A stretch of DNA of 64,000 nucleotides from Haliotis asinina (lineage: Eukaryota > Mollusca > Gastropoda > Lepetellida > Haliotidae), in the NCBI RefSeq assembly GCF_037392515.1, contig NC_090292.1:44381747-44445746 (forward strand). Direction: 5' to 3'. Below, piece by piece: positions 1-10,321 of this stretch. The position numbers and the translations under genes were made by a program. The notes under the pieces are model-generated. The model did no database searches. It was not told where the DNA came from and saw only the letters and a program-made list of their open reading frames with translations. Every line of letters starts with the position of its first letter. The first letter of the stretch is position 1.

Positions 1-2
1 AC

Positions 3-3000
3 AGAAGGGATTTCTTGTTATCTCTAGAAAATCATCTTGTAACTCGTCGCCTTGTTGTCCTTGGGGGAGATTTTAATTTTGTTTTGTCAACTGCTTTAGA
101 TAAAGTTGGGGGGAATCCAAATTATGGTACTGGGGGGGCAACGATTTTGAGACGTTTTCTAAATTCTTATAAATTAACTGACCCTTATCGGTCATTGTAT
201 AAGTATAAAGTTATGACAACATGGCGTGGTGGAAATATTAGTTGTCGGCTAGATAGATTTTATATCTCTGCTCCTTTAGTTCCGGTTATTAAAAGTTGTG
301 ATGTGCAGCCATGTTCCATTTCTGATCACGATTATTGTGTTCTAGAGCTGGAGGTTGTTGACTGCATCTCTGTAGGACCTGGCTATTGGAAATTCAATAA
401 TTCTTTACTTAAAGACAAATCATTTATATTGGAATTTCAAAAGTTTTGGGAATCTTTACATGTTCAGGCTGATTTGTCTCTTTCGGATTGGGATAGCCTT
501 AAGGCTGAAATTAAAACTTTTGTTTTGGCCTATGGGAAAAAGGTAGCTGCCAATAAAAGAGGTATTTCACAGCAGCTTCAAAGGCGATACAGAGATCTGA
601 TAGCTGCAGAAAGTCAGAGACCTGGTGAGTATGCAGAACAGTTAAAAGCAATCAAGTCACAACTTTATGATTTTCATTATGATAAGGTACAAGGAAGTGC
701 AATCCGCTCCAGAGTGCAGGTTTTGGAAAATAATGAGAAACCATCAAAACAGTTTTTACAGTCTGAATTTAAACGCTCTGGAGATAAAACCATTCATGTT
801 TTGGAGAATGGTTCTGAAACTTATGACAAAAATGATACTATTCGGAACTATTGCAAGGAGTTTTACCAAAAATTATACACTCCTCAGGAATTTGATGATT
901 TTTATTGTTCAGAATTTCTTGAGGATTTGCCTTTCTTGGATAGGGCCTCGGCTGATAGTATAGAGAGAGCTGTGATAAAAGAGGAGATTTTCCTAGCGCT
1001 TCGTGGGATGGATAATAATAAAGCCCCTGGGTTGGATGGTTTAAGTAAGGAGTTTTATCTCAAGTTTTGGCCTTTATTACAAGATGTATTATTACATATT
1101 TATAATTTGTCAATAAAAATGGGCACTCTTCGTGATTCTCAGAAATTAGGTTGTATTTCTTTGTTATGTAAGGACCCCAAAGCTCCTCAGTTGTTACGTA
1201 ATTGGCGCCCTATCAGCCTGTTAAATGTAGATTATAAAATATTGTCTAGGGTTGTACAAAACCGGTTGTCATCAGTCATTGCTGAGATTGTACACCCTGA
1301 TCAGAAATGTTCAATCAGGGGCAGATCTATAGCGGACAACATACATCTTCTACGCAATGTAGTTGATTATGTGGAGCAAAAAGGAGATTCTGTGGCCTTT
1401 GTTTGCCTTGATCAGGAGAAGGCTTTTGATCGGGTAAATCATGATTTCATGTTCAGGGCCCTACATCAGTATGGGTTTGGTCCAGAGTTTATTAACCTGG
1501 TCAGCCTGTTATATTACAATGTTAGTAGTACCGTGTTAGTAAACGGGTTTTGTTCGGACAAATTCCCTGTGAGGAGGGGCGTCAGGCAAGGCTGTAGCCT
1601 AAGTCCCTTGTTGTATGTTTTAGTTTTCGAACCTTTTGCCATTAAAGTAAGGAGTGACAAGTTAATCAAGGGCATTAAAATTCCCGGTGTTAACGAAGAA
1701 GTCAAAATATCAGCTTATGCTGCTGATGGGACTGGTATATGTGCGAATGAGATGAGTGTTAGACTGCTTCAAGTGAGTGAGTGGTATGGTAGAGGTACTG
1801 GTGCCCGTCTCAACATGGCCAAAACAAAGGCCATATCTTTTGGGAAATGGCGTTCTTCGGCCGACCATCCTTTCGGTATATCATGGCCCGATTCTTGCAA
1901 AATTTTGGGGGTTGTTTTTGGTAGTAATGTCACTCCTGATGATAACTGGAATAAAATTTTAACAAAATTCCACGGGGTTCTAAATTTTAACTTTAAAGAT
2001 AGGTTCTTATCCATATATGGTAAGTCCACTATTTGCAATATCATGGCCATGTCAAAGTTGTGGTATGTTGCAGCTGTATTGCACATGTCCAAACACTTTG
2101 TTGATATTTTCACACGAGTAGCTTTTGATTTTTTCTGGGAATCCCATCACTTTGAACCTTTGGCTAGAAGTATTTTATATAATGATAAGGAGTTTGGAGG
2201 TGTTAATTTTCCCCATATATCTACACGCCTTCATGCTTTACGTTTATATCATTTACATAAAATTATCAACAATAGTCAGAGTAAATATGCATGTTTTGCT
2301 TTGTATTGGATAGGGTTTTCACTTAAAGAAATTAATTCTGATTTTGCTTCTAATTTATTACCTCATTCTGATTATGTACCACCATATTATAAAAAACTTT
2401 TAGAATCTTATCGATATTTCAAGTCATTGTATCCAAATTATAATTGGTTTCAACCTGTTAAAAGTGGTGTATTTTATCACATGTTAATTACTCATGCATG
2501 TACAGAGCCTGTCATCTTTAAACACTTTCCAGATGTACTTTTTAAGTCTGCTTTTCTATTGCTAAACGACTCGTTTCTTGACCCCGTTCTGAAAAATTTC
2601 TCATGGCGTCTCCTTCATGACATTATCCCCACTAATTATACACTATATTGCAGACGTCATTCCCTAGTTAAAACGTGTACCTTTTGTAATGAAACTGAGT
2701 CTGTTGAACACCTATTCTTTAATTGTAGCATGGTTTCTTCTCTTTGGAGTATTGTCAGTAAATGGGTTTTGGATCTATCGTTTGGCTTAATTGATTTAAA
2801 TGCTAGTAAGATTCGGTTTAATCAGTTGCTCTTTTGTCATTGTAATTATCGGAAATGTGTCATTGTATACCTGGTGTGTTTGGCTAAACATCAGATTTGG
2901 CGTGATAGGTGTAACTTCAAAAATGGTAGGAAAGGGGTGACTAAGGAAAGTATGGTCGCCCGGTTTTTGGAAAGATTACGTTTTCAAATTGTTGTAGACA

Positions 3001-3095
3001 AAGCCCGTTTACCTGACACTTTATTTGATAAGTACTGGGTGCAATGTAAATTGGTTTGCACCGTTAATAATAACAAGGTGGAATTTACTTTTTAA
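3..3095 (+). CDS. Tx1-like LINE ORF2: endonuclease-reverse transcriptase, partial, catalytic mutant
   Basis: The frame is open from the window edge to the stop at 3095 with no internal stop. The N-terminal part is the second half of an APE-type endonuclease (GGDFNF near 75-90, SISDHDYCVLEL near 330-350). The reverse transcriptase follows, with NKAPGLDGLSKEF, NWRPISLLN, FVCLDQEKAFDRVNHDF and RRGVRQGCSLSP in the expected order. The active-site box that reads YADD in copy B (14083-14094) reads YAAD here: codon 1722-1724 is GCT instead of GAT, removing one of the metal-binding aspartates. The C-terminal third carries a zf-RVT-like knuckle (CTFCNETESVEHLFFNC). The open frame suggests a young copy, but the RT should be inactive. 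Sequence before position 3 is missing. Confidence 0.85.
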   Translation, partial: RRDFLLSLENHLVTRRLVVLGGDFNFVLSTALDKVGGNPNYGTGGATILRRFLNSYKLTDPYRSLYKYKVMTTWRGGNISCRLDRFYISAPLVPVIKSCDVQPCSISDHDYCVLELEVVDCISVGPGYWKFNNSLLKDKSFILEFQKFWESLHVQADLSLSDWDSLKAEIKTFVLAYGKKVAANKRGISQQLQRRYRDLIAAESQRPGEYAEQLKAIKSQLYDFHYDKVQGSAIRSRVQVLENNEKPSKQFLQSEFKRSGDKTIHVLENGSETYDKNDTIRNYCKEFYQKLYTPQEFDDFYCSEFLEDLPFLDRASADSIERAVIKEEIFLALRGMDNNKAPGLDGLSKEFYLKFWPLLQDVLLHIYNLSIKMGTLRDSQKLGCISLLCKDPKAPQLLRNWRPISLLNVDYKILSRVVQNRLSSVIAEIVHPDQKCSIRGRSIADNIHLLRNVVDYVEQKGDSVAFVCLDQEKAFDRVNHDFMFRALHQYGFGPEFINLVSLLYYNVSSTVLVNGFCSDKFPVRRGVRQGCSLSPLLYVLVFEPFAIKVRSDKLIKGIKIPGVNEEVKISAYAADGTGICANEMSVRLLQVSEWYGRGTGARLNMAKTKAISFGKWRSSADHPFGISWPDSCKILGVVFGSNVTPDDNWNKILTKFHGVLNFNFKDRFLSIYGKSTICNIMAMSKLWYVAAVLHMSKHFVDIFTRVAFDFFWESHHFEPLARSILYNDKEFGGVNFPHISTRLHALRLYHLHKIINNSQSKYACFALYWIGFSLKEINSDFASNLLPHSDYVPPYYKKLLESYRYFKSLYPNYNWFQPVKSGVFYHMLITHACTEPVIFKHFPDVLFKSAFLLLNDSFLDPVLKNFSWRLLHDIIPTNYTLYCRRHSLVKTCTFCNETESVEHLFFNCSMVSSLWSIVSKWVLDLSFGLIDLNASKIRFNQLLFCHCNYRKCVIVYLVCLAKHQIWRDRCNFKNGRKGVTKESMVARFLERLRFQIVVDKARLPDTLFDKYWVQCKLVCTVNNNKVEFTF

Positions 3096-3273
3096 TATGT
3101 AAATGCTTAATATACTATTCTTCTCATTGTCCATTTCATTCCATATGTTAATAACACGTATATGTAAATATGATTTATAAGTACTTTCCACCTTTAGTTT
3201 TGTATATGTCCCTCTTTTGAAATAGTCTGCCATCCAATGTATAAAGTTTTATTTTATGGTATGACTATTAGGA

Positions 3274-3415
3274 CCCAGACACCTTTTCTTTTAATCGTCA
3301 CTCTATAAATCATCAACATTTTCATTTAAAGTATACTGCTGTATGTACTCATGTCCATTCCTATCCTCAAGGTGTCTGGGGAGTATTGTTCTTAGGCCCT
3401 TTTAATGTAAATAAA
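3274..3415 (+). promoter_or_regulatory. 3' UTR inverted repeat and polyadenylation signal of Tx1 copy A
   Basis: CCCAGACACCTT at 3274-3285 and AAGGTGTCTGGG at 3369-3380 form a perfect 12-bp inverted repeat enclosing about 83 nt, followed by AATAAA at 3410-3415. The same arms occur in copy B at 15643-15654 and 15739-15750. Placement just before the tail suggests an RNA stem recognised by the element's own RT; this role is inferred. Confidence 0.6.
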
Positions 3416-3439
3416 CTTTATTGAAAACAAAAAAAAAAA

Positions 3440-4069
3440 CAAGGCTGTGGGCCCGGGGCGAGACCTTTCCATTGCACCTCGGTTTGGTTGACCCCTGCGA
3501 TCGTCCCAAATGTGGACGACTCGGGTGCGCAATTTATAAATGGGAGGGACTGCGTTCGCGCTCTCCCCTTGAAAATCAACCCCCAAAATAGACATTTTCA
3601 TTTGACACTTCCCCCACTTCAAAATCACTTGAAGATGATTGTTTTCCCGTGTGTGTATGTGCAAACTGTTTATTTTTAATGCGCGTGTGTTAATCTGTGT
3701 ACTGTGGTAAAAGTATATGCTCAAAACAACTCTGGTTTTGATGTATTTCAGATGGGATCACTTTGTCAGCCAGTTGTTGTGTTTGGACTGTCAAGTTGTC
3801 TCCCCTGCGTCCCGGATAGAAGATGCACGTGCATGCAGCTTAAATGGAAATAAATCCGTCTGTGTGTGTTTTTATCTATCAGTAATTTTTTTCACAAAGT
3901 GAAGGTACTAATGGAGTGTTCTGTACAATAAGCTGTACGAACAATTAACCTGCCATGAAATATATGTGAAGCTTTGATGATGTGACACATGAATGGGGCA
4001 ACGCCAGGGTGATATAAGTGAAAACTGGAACCTGTCCCAAGCATACTTATCTGGCACAGGCTTTAGTGA
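3440..4069. other. Spacer between Tx1 copies A and B, no gene seen
   Basis: No convincing coding region. The part near 3640-3740 resembles 27640-27740 (shared blocks such as AAAAGTATATG and AAAACAACTCTG), so it belongs to a dispersed repeat I cannot name. The GC-rich block near 3450-3590 has no recognisable content. Confidence 0.4.
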
Positions 4070-4159
4070 TCATCAGGAAGTATACGAGTTAATACATTTT
4101 ATTCTTCAGATCTACGGGTGGGCATAGGGCCTTGTGTTCTCGGACTTCCCCCCCCCCCA

Positions 4160-5209
4160 ATGGCTGCTATCCTTCTTTCTCTTAATGGACCTTGGAAGTC
4201 GGAAACATCGCAGGATGTCTGCAGACGGGTACTGAAGCTTGACCTCACCGGCCCGGATCGTTTTTCATTGTCGAGGTTCTGATTATTTTCTTTCTTGGAG
4301 GAGCAGTTTGGCCATGGACACGTGAAACGCCTCTGTAAGAGAGCCAAGGCTTCGGAGTGGTTCATTACTGTGGATTCTGAGGATCTTGCAGAGAGGATAC
4401 ATCAGATGTCATTCCTAAGGATAAATGAACGTGTTGGAGTTCATTTCTCCCTCGTGAATAAGGTGAGGATTGAATTGCGGGTGCATTGGCTTCCTGAAGA
4501 ATATGGATATACGTTCCTATCAAGATTCTTCTCGGAGTTTGGTCGTGTTCTATCAGTTGCAGAGGAAACGAGTGAGGAGGAGTTTGACATGGGTGTTTTT
4601 TGGGGAGTACACAGAGTCATTCTGGAAACAAGTCTGGAGGATGTGGACAGGGTTCCACATCTTGTGAACATTTCATCTAGGAATGGGGTTTTTCCCCTCC
4701 GTGTGACAATGGCTGGACGTCCTCCACTCCGTCTCAGGTGTCATGAGATAGGTCATGTGAGGAGGGAATGTAAGGGACAAGTTAAAACTTTACCAAAGCC
4801 ATCCTTACGGAAAACGTATTCACAGGCCCTCTCCACCGTTCCAGGAAGTGACCATTCATATATGGATGAGGAAGAGGATGAGACAGCGGAATTGAGAGCA
4901 GAGATTGATGAGGCCACTGGAAAGAAAAATGACTGGTCTGGTCAGGAGTCTCAGGAAAAGAATGGCACGAAGTCAGCTCCGGATGTTAGTGACGTTCAAG
5001 AAACAACAAGTGGTTTGGAGAAACCAGAGACTGGAAACAACAGGAAACGGCCCTCTTCCCCAGTGAGAAAGAACGATAAGGCAGCCAAGATGGTGCACGA
5101 CACCATGAAAGATGTCCACAGAAGAGAGGCCACAGGGTGGAGGCCAGAAGCCCGAGATGTTGACACAGATGATTCTGAGAGTAGCGGCTTGGGAAGTCCT
5201 GTAACATAG
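4160..5209 (+). pseudogene. Tx1 copy B ORF1 (nucleic-acid-binding protein), one internal stop
   Basis: Starts ATGGCTGCTATC like copy C ORF1 (15915). The frame continues to 5209 except for an in-frame TGA at 4280-4282; copy C has a glycine codon at the equivalent place. The middle is an RRM-like region (VHWLPEEYGYTFLSRFFSEF). A zinc-knuckle remnant (RLRCHEIGHVRREC) follows with only part of the CCHC spacing. The hydrophilic C-terminal tail contains the conserved block MVHDTMKDVHRRE. Such proteins form the retrotransposon RNP. The unusual knuckle, shared with copy C (SLKCEEVGHVRKEC), suggests a family-wide loss of the first cysteine rather than damage. Confidence 0.75.
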
Positions 5210-5487
5210 GTTTCTTGTATCCCGATCCAACTAGACGACGAACTGGACACGCCCCTGGATTTTGAACATGGATTTGTGCTTCCAACGATGTGTGATATTC
5301 TTATTTTGTGATGATGTTTCGGACACGCCCATGGACTACGACTTAGAACAATGGATTAAAAATACACGGTTTTGGCCGGGTCTCGACTCTTGTGAGTATT
5401 GTAAATATTTGCACGTCTGTAGGTTTATGTTGTGTTTAACTATTTACTATTGTATACTTACTTATCGGTTTAGCTTTGTTTCTTTGT

Positions 5488-5954
5488 ACAGTTGTTTGTG
5501 TGTTTGTTGTACAGTTGTTTGTGTGTTTGTTGTACAGTTGTTTGTGTGTCTGTTGTACAGTTGTTTGTGTGTCTGTTGTACAGTTGTTTGTGTGTTTGTT
5601 GTACAGTTGTTTGTGTGTTTGTTGTACAGTTGTTTGTGTGTCTGTTGTACAGTTGTTTGTGTGTCTGTTGTACAGTTGTTTGTGTGTCTGTTGTACAGTT
5701 GTTTGTGTGTCTGTTGTACAGTTGTTTGTGTGTTTGTTGCACAGTTGTTTGTGTGTCTGTTGTACAGTTGTTTGTGTGTTTGTTGTACAGTTGTTTGTGT
5801 GTATGTTGTACAGTTGTTTGTGTGTTTGTTGTACAGTTGTTTGTGTGTTTGTTGTACAGTTGTTTGTGTGTCTGTTGTACAGTTGTTTGTGTGTTTGTTG
5901 TACAGTTGTTTGTGTGTTTGTTGTACAGTTGTTTGTGTGTTTGTTGTACAGTTG
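5488..5954 (+). repeat. 23-bp minisatellite, 20 units, in the Tx1 ORF1-ORF2 spacer
   Basis: The unit ACAGTTGTTTGTGTGTTTGT plus TGT (23 bp) is repeated from 5488; every 23 bp to 5948 begins ACAG, giving 20 units and a partial. Units differ mainly by T, C or A at one position of GTGTNTGTTG. Because 23 is not a multiple of 3, all frames cycle through the same 23-residue peptide and stay open on both strands, which produces several long but meaningless ORFs here. Copy C has a single GTTGTACAG at this place (17445-17453), so the array expanded within copy B. Confidence 0.95.
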
Positions 5955-6024
5955 TATCTGTAGATCTGTTACTACGTTTCATGTACGTTTTGGTGTAGAC
6001 GCCAAAATAGCCATATAAGGGAAT

Positions 6025-6075
6025 ATGTGTAGTATAGCAAGTATAAATTGTGCTGGTATCAGGGGAGGGACTAGA
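6025..6075 (+). pseudogene. Tx1 copy B ORF2, first 17 codons
   Basis: ATG at 6025 begins a peptide (MCSIASINCAGIRGGTR) matching the start of copy C ORF2 (MYKIATINCAGIRSGTR at 17498). It contains the first APE-endonuclease motif, with the conserved Asn. It is cut at 6075 by the I-like LINE and resumes at 12086. Confidence 0.8.
6063..6075 (+). repeat. Target-site duplication of I-like LINE copy 1 (left)
   Basis: GGGAGGGACTAGA here and at 12073-12085 flank the I-like LINE exactly; the sequence is part of Tx1 ORF2 codons. Length 13 bp, the same as for I-like copies 2 and 3. Confidence 0.95.
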
Positions 6076-6631
6076 GTGAGTGAGTGAGTGAGTGAGTGAG
6101 TTAATATTTAACGTCACATCGGCAATATTGCAGCCATATCGTGACGAGAACATACATGACAAAAAAGAATATATATGCATATTATGAACACCCTGTCTAC
6201 GAAGGACAGTAAAACCACTAGACTATCACAGTTAATATTAAAACTAGTGTGGAAACTTATAAAAATATAACAGTATCATTATTTGGACAATACAATATAA
6301 AAACAGGCCATAGATCGCCAACAACAGAGGGTAGATCACCATACCAGGGACCATGGGGACTTACAGTACCTCTGCTACCTGCATGGCCCCTGGCTGGATT
6401 TACACCATCCCCTCAGCTGTTGGCGACTGTATGCTAGATTAGCCACAAATTAAAATGACACATATTCTACGATTAAAAAAGTGAAAGATTGAATCTGACT
6501 TAAATCGTTTTGGGACTTACGTACCCTCTCAGGAGGACAATAATTTTACGGTACTTCAACCCCCTTCGAGGATACAGCCACTAACAATCTCAGTTGCTAA
6601 TTCAACTTCCAATCATAAAATACTTATTTAT

Positions 6632-9600
6632 TTACATGTCAGTCAATAAATTCAATTCTTTTAAAAATGCAATAATTAAATGAGAACTTACATTACTAAA
6701 AAGGTCCTTCATAGTTCTTGATTTAAAATAATTGTCCCTTGTGATGGAATATTCAACACAGTCAAGCAAGACATGCTTGACCGTGATTATTTCATCACAA
6801 GGGACGCAGAACGGATGATCCTGACCTTTCAAAAGATATTCATGAGTATACCTAGTGTGGCCAATACGACATCGTCGTATAATGACCTCTTCAAATCTGG
6901 ACCGACATCCCAAGTAGGTGTAACCAACAAATGGTTTTATTGCATGTAATTAATTGATACCTACTTGGGTGTCCCACTTCTTCTGCATGAGATCACGAAT
7001 GTAAGATCTAATGGTGGCTTTATAATCACTGTAAGGAATAAGAAGTGGTGATACAGATTTGTTGAGCGCTGCTTTAGCAGCAAGGTCAGCCAATGTGTTA
7101 CCAGAGATTCCAACATGGCTGGGTAACCAACAGAAGACGATGTCGTATTGGCCAGTTGCAAGATAGTTATAAAGTTCAATAATTTCTATTAAAAGTGAAT
7201 GTTTACATGCTAGGTTTTTAATAGCCTGAAGGCAACAAAGAGAGTCTGAATAGATTATGTACTGTTTATGTTTAGGATGTCTTTGGATATATTTAAGGGC
7301 TGTTAATATGGCGTTAGCTTCAGCTGTAAAAATAGAACTATTGTCTGGTAATCTAGAAGATATTGTTCTGGATCCAATGACAGTAGCACAAGCCACTGCG
7401 CCACCGCCCTTAGACCCATCTGTAAATAAGGATTTATAACCGCAATATTTATGTTTCAACTGATTATATTCTTGTTTGTATTGTAGTTCATTAGTTTCTG
7501 ATTTTTTAAATGTACTTAATGTTAGGTCAACTTGTGGCCTAACCAATTGCCAAGGAGGAGAAGAAAGAAGACGGGAAGGAGCTATGTTTTCCAGCTCAAT
7601 GCCGGCCGAAGAAAGAAAGGGTTTAATTCTGTGTCCGAGAGGTGGAACAAGAGAACACTTTTTGTTGTATAAATCCTCGTAGAGAGGATTGAAAACACAG
7701 TTATATGCCGGGTTAGATTTGTTAGAGAATAGTTTTGTAGCATATTGTAAAGATAATTTTATACGTCGCTGAGTGAGAGATGGCTCATCTGCCTCGACAT
7801 AGAGACTGTCAACGGGAGAAGTTCGAAAAGATCCAAGACATAATCTTAGACCTTGATGATGGATAGAATCTAACATTTTGAGACTGCTTTTACAGGCTCC
7901 ACAATATACAACGGAACCATAGTCAAGTTTGGAGCGAATGAGCGATCTGTATAAGTGAAGTAGGGTGGTTTGATCCCCTCCCCATTTTGAATTTGAAACA
8001 ACTTTTAACAAGTCGAGTGCCTTCAAACATTTAACTTTAAGGGATTTAATATGTGGCAAGAACGTCAAGTGGGAGTCAAATATAAGACCCAGAAACTTGG
8101 CCTCTTTAACAACTTTAATAGGTGTGCCGTTTAGATACAGTTCAGGGTCCTTATGTGGTTTGTATTTACGGCAGAAATGTATACAGTTAGTTTTTGACTT
8201 AGAAAATTTAAAGCCGTTTTCCAAACACCATTTATTAATTTTGTTTAAACACAACTGCATTTGCCGTTCAATAGTATGCATGTTTTTACCTCGACATGAA
8301 ATGTTAAAATCATCCACAAAAAGTGATCCATCAATTGAATCGTTTAAAACCTTTGATAAACTGTTTATCTTGATGCTAAAAAGTGTAACAGACAAAATAC
8401 TGCCTTGTGGTACACCCTGATCCTGACTGTAATGATCAGACAGGGTAGAACCCACACGGACTTGAAATTGTCTATCATTTAAAAAGTTGGCTATAAATTG
8501 AGGCAATCGGCCTCGCAATCCGAAGTCATGTAAATCTTTTAAAATCCCATGTTTCCAAGTGGTGTCATATGCTTTTTCTAGATAAAAAAAGATCGACACT
8601 GCATGTTGTTTATTAATTATGGCATTCTTAACAAAAGATTCTAAACGCACTAAGTGATCGACTGTACTTCTGTTTTTACGGAAACCACACTGAATATCTG
8701 TTATTAGGTTATTTGTTTCCAAGTACCAAACAAGTCGATTATTTATCATGCGTTCCATGGTCTTGCAAACACAGCTAGTAAGTGAAATTGGCCTATAATT
8801 GGAAGGATCCGTATGATCACGTCCAGGTTTAGGAAGGGGAACAACGATAGCATCACGCCATGACGAAGGAAATTGTCCAGATGTCCAAATATTATCAAAA
8901 ATATGTAACAGCGTCTCTAAGCATGTATCTGGCAAGTGCTTCAGGAGTTGATAATGTATGTTATCAGCTCCTGAAGCAGTATCATGAGCCTGATCAAGAG
9001 CAGTATGAAGCTCATGTAACGAAAAAGTTTCATTATAGTCTTCCCCATTATCTGAATTAAAGTTAATAGTTTTCTTTTCTTGCTGTTTTTGATGTGTTTG
9101 GAACTTAGGTTCATAATTTGACGAAGAAGAATGTTTTGCCAAAGTTTCACCAAGTTTATTAGCAATATCGGTTTCATTAGTTAATAACTGGTTTCCATCT
9201 TTAAGGTGGTGAATACTAGATTTGGAGCCCTTACCTTTGATTTTTTGGATCATATTCCAGACTTTAGATATTGGTGTACGTGAATTAATGTTTGATACAT
9301 ATCGTTGCCAAGATTGGCGTTTGCTTTGTTTAAAAGTACGCCGTGCTTTAGCATTTACAATCTTAAATTTATTCAAATTATGCACCATGGGGTGTCGACG
9401 GAAATAGTGTTCTGCCTTTTTCCGTTCCTTTCTAGCTTGTTTACATTGATCATTGAACCATGGTTTGCGAATATGTGGAACTGCAGAGGACTTTGGTATA
9501 CACTCATGAGCAATAACATTCATTTCATCACAAAAATGTTGAATAGCATCAGGAACATTATCAAAAAGTTCAGGTTTAAGCCTGTCAACACACAGAGTTT

Positions 9601-10321
9601 CATATAAACGCCAGTTAGCCTTTTTGAAGTTCCATCTTGATGATGGAGGAACATCAGATGGATTCACAGGTTTTAGTAATGTTGGGAAATGGTCACTCCC
9701 ACAGAGGTCATCATGAACTGACCATTCAAATTCATTTAGAAGGCTTGAATCACAAACTGATAAATCAAGGGCAGAATATGTTCCTGTGCCAGGATGTAGA
9801 TATGTGTTCGACCCATCATTGAAAATACATAAATCATTTTCAGAACAGAACTCCTCTAGTATTTTACCTTTAGCATTTGTAGTTGTACCACCCCAGAGTG
9901 GGTTGTGGCCATTTACGTCTCCCATAATAACACAGGGTTTCGGGAGTTGGTTATACAAATTTTGAAGTTCGGTCTTCTGAAGTGTTGAAGACGGTGAGAT
10001 ATATAAAGAGCATAGTGTGAGTGCAACGTGTAAAGTAAGTCTCACGGCAACAGCTTGGAGACCAGTATTAAGAATAATAGGGCTCTGAATAATATTCTGG
10101 TTTATAAGGATAGAAGCTCCTCCAGTGGCCTTCTCGCCCGGGGGTGAAAAAGAATGGTAAGCATTGAAATGGCGTAGGTCAAAAGTATCCGTCTGCTTTA
10201 AATACGTCTCCTGCAGACAAACTGCTGATGGAATAAAGTCCTGGATCAATAGCTGTAAATCATTGAAATTATTTTTCAGCCCTCTGCAGTTCCACTGTAT
10301 GATGTTATAAGAAGAAACTAT
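6632..10321 (-). pseudogene. I-like LINE copy 1 ORF2: endonuclease-RT-RNase H, one premature stop
   Basis: The frame runs from the ORF1 junction at 10321 to 6632 with a single in-frame TAA at 6950-6952, leaving more than 1,100 residues uninterrupted. Order: APE endonuclease (IQWNCRG, CLQETYLKQ, MGDVNGHNPLWGG, SDHFP); RT (SGADNIHYQLLKHLP, NYRPISLTS, GFRKNRSTVDHL, QGVPQGSILSVTLF and the active site LFVDDFNIS); RNase HI (LFTDGSKGGGA, EANAILTALKYI, YSDSL, PSHVGISGNTLADLAAKAA). Behind the stop lies a conserved zinc-binding tail (CRIGHTRYTH, CVPCDE, VKHVLLDC). All visible catalytic residues are present. The loss of about 106 C-terminal residues is the main defect, making this the best preserved I-like ORF2 in the window. 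Confidence 0.88.

Larger units (their letters stand above)
1..3439 (+). mobile_element. Tx1/L1-like LINE, copy A (3' part)
   Basis: Non-LTR retrotransposon cut by the left window edge. It holds most of ORF2, a roughly 320-nt 3' UTR and a terminal A-rich tail at 3426-3439, with an AATAAA signal at 3410-3415. It is closely related over its whole length to copy B (12086-15812), which fixes its 3' boundary. The APE-type endonuclease, the RT motifs and the C-terminal zinc-binding domain place it in the L1 superfamily, nearest the Tx1 group; the clade assignment is from remembered motif style, not a tree. Confidence 0.85.

Noticed and set aside
1514..2113. Minus-strand frames inside Tx1 ORF2
   Set aside because: Shadow frames of ORF2; the same ones recur in copy B with identical positions.
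3392..3902. Small frames between Tx1 copies A and B as genes
   Set aside because: No domain, no splice context, low complexity; part of the region is a dispersed repeat.
5262..6180. Long Cys/Val-rich and Thr/Gln/Asn-rich frames (up to 236 codons) on both strands
   Set aside because: They are by-products of the 23-bp minisatellite, which keeps every frame open with the same cycling peptide.
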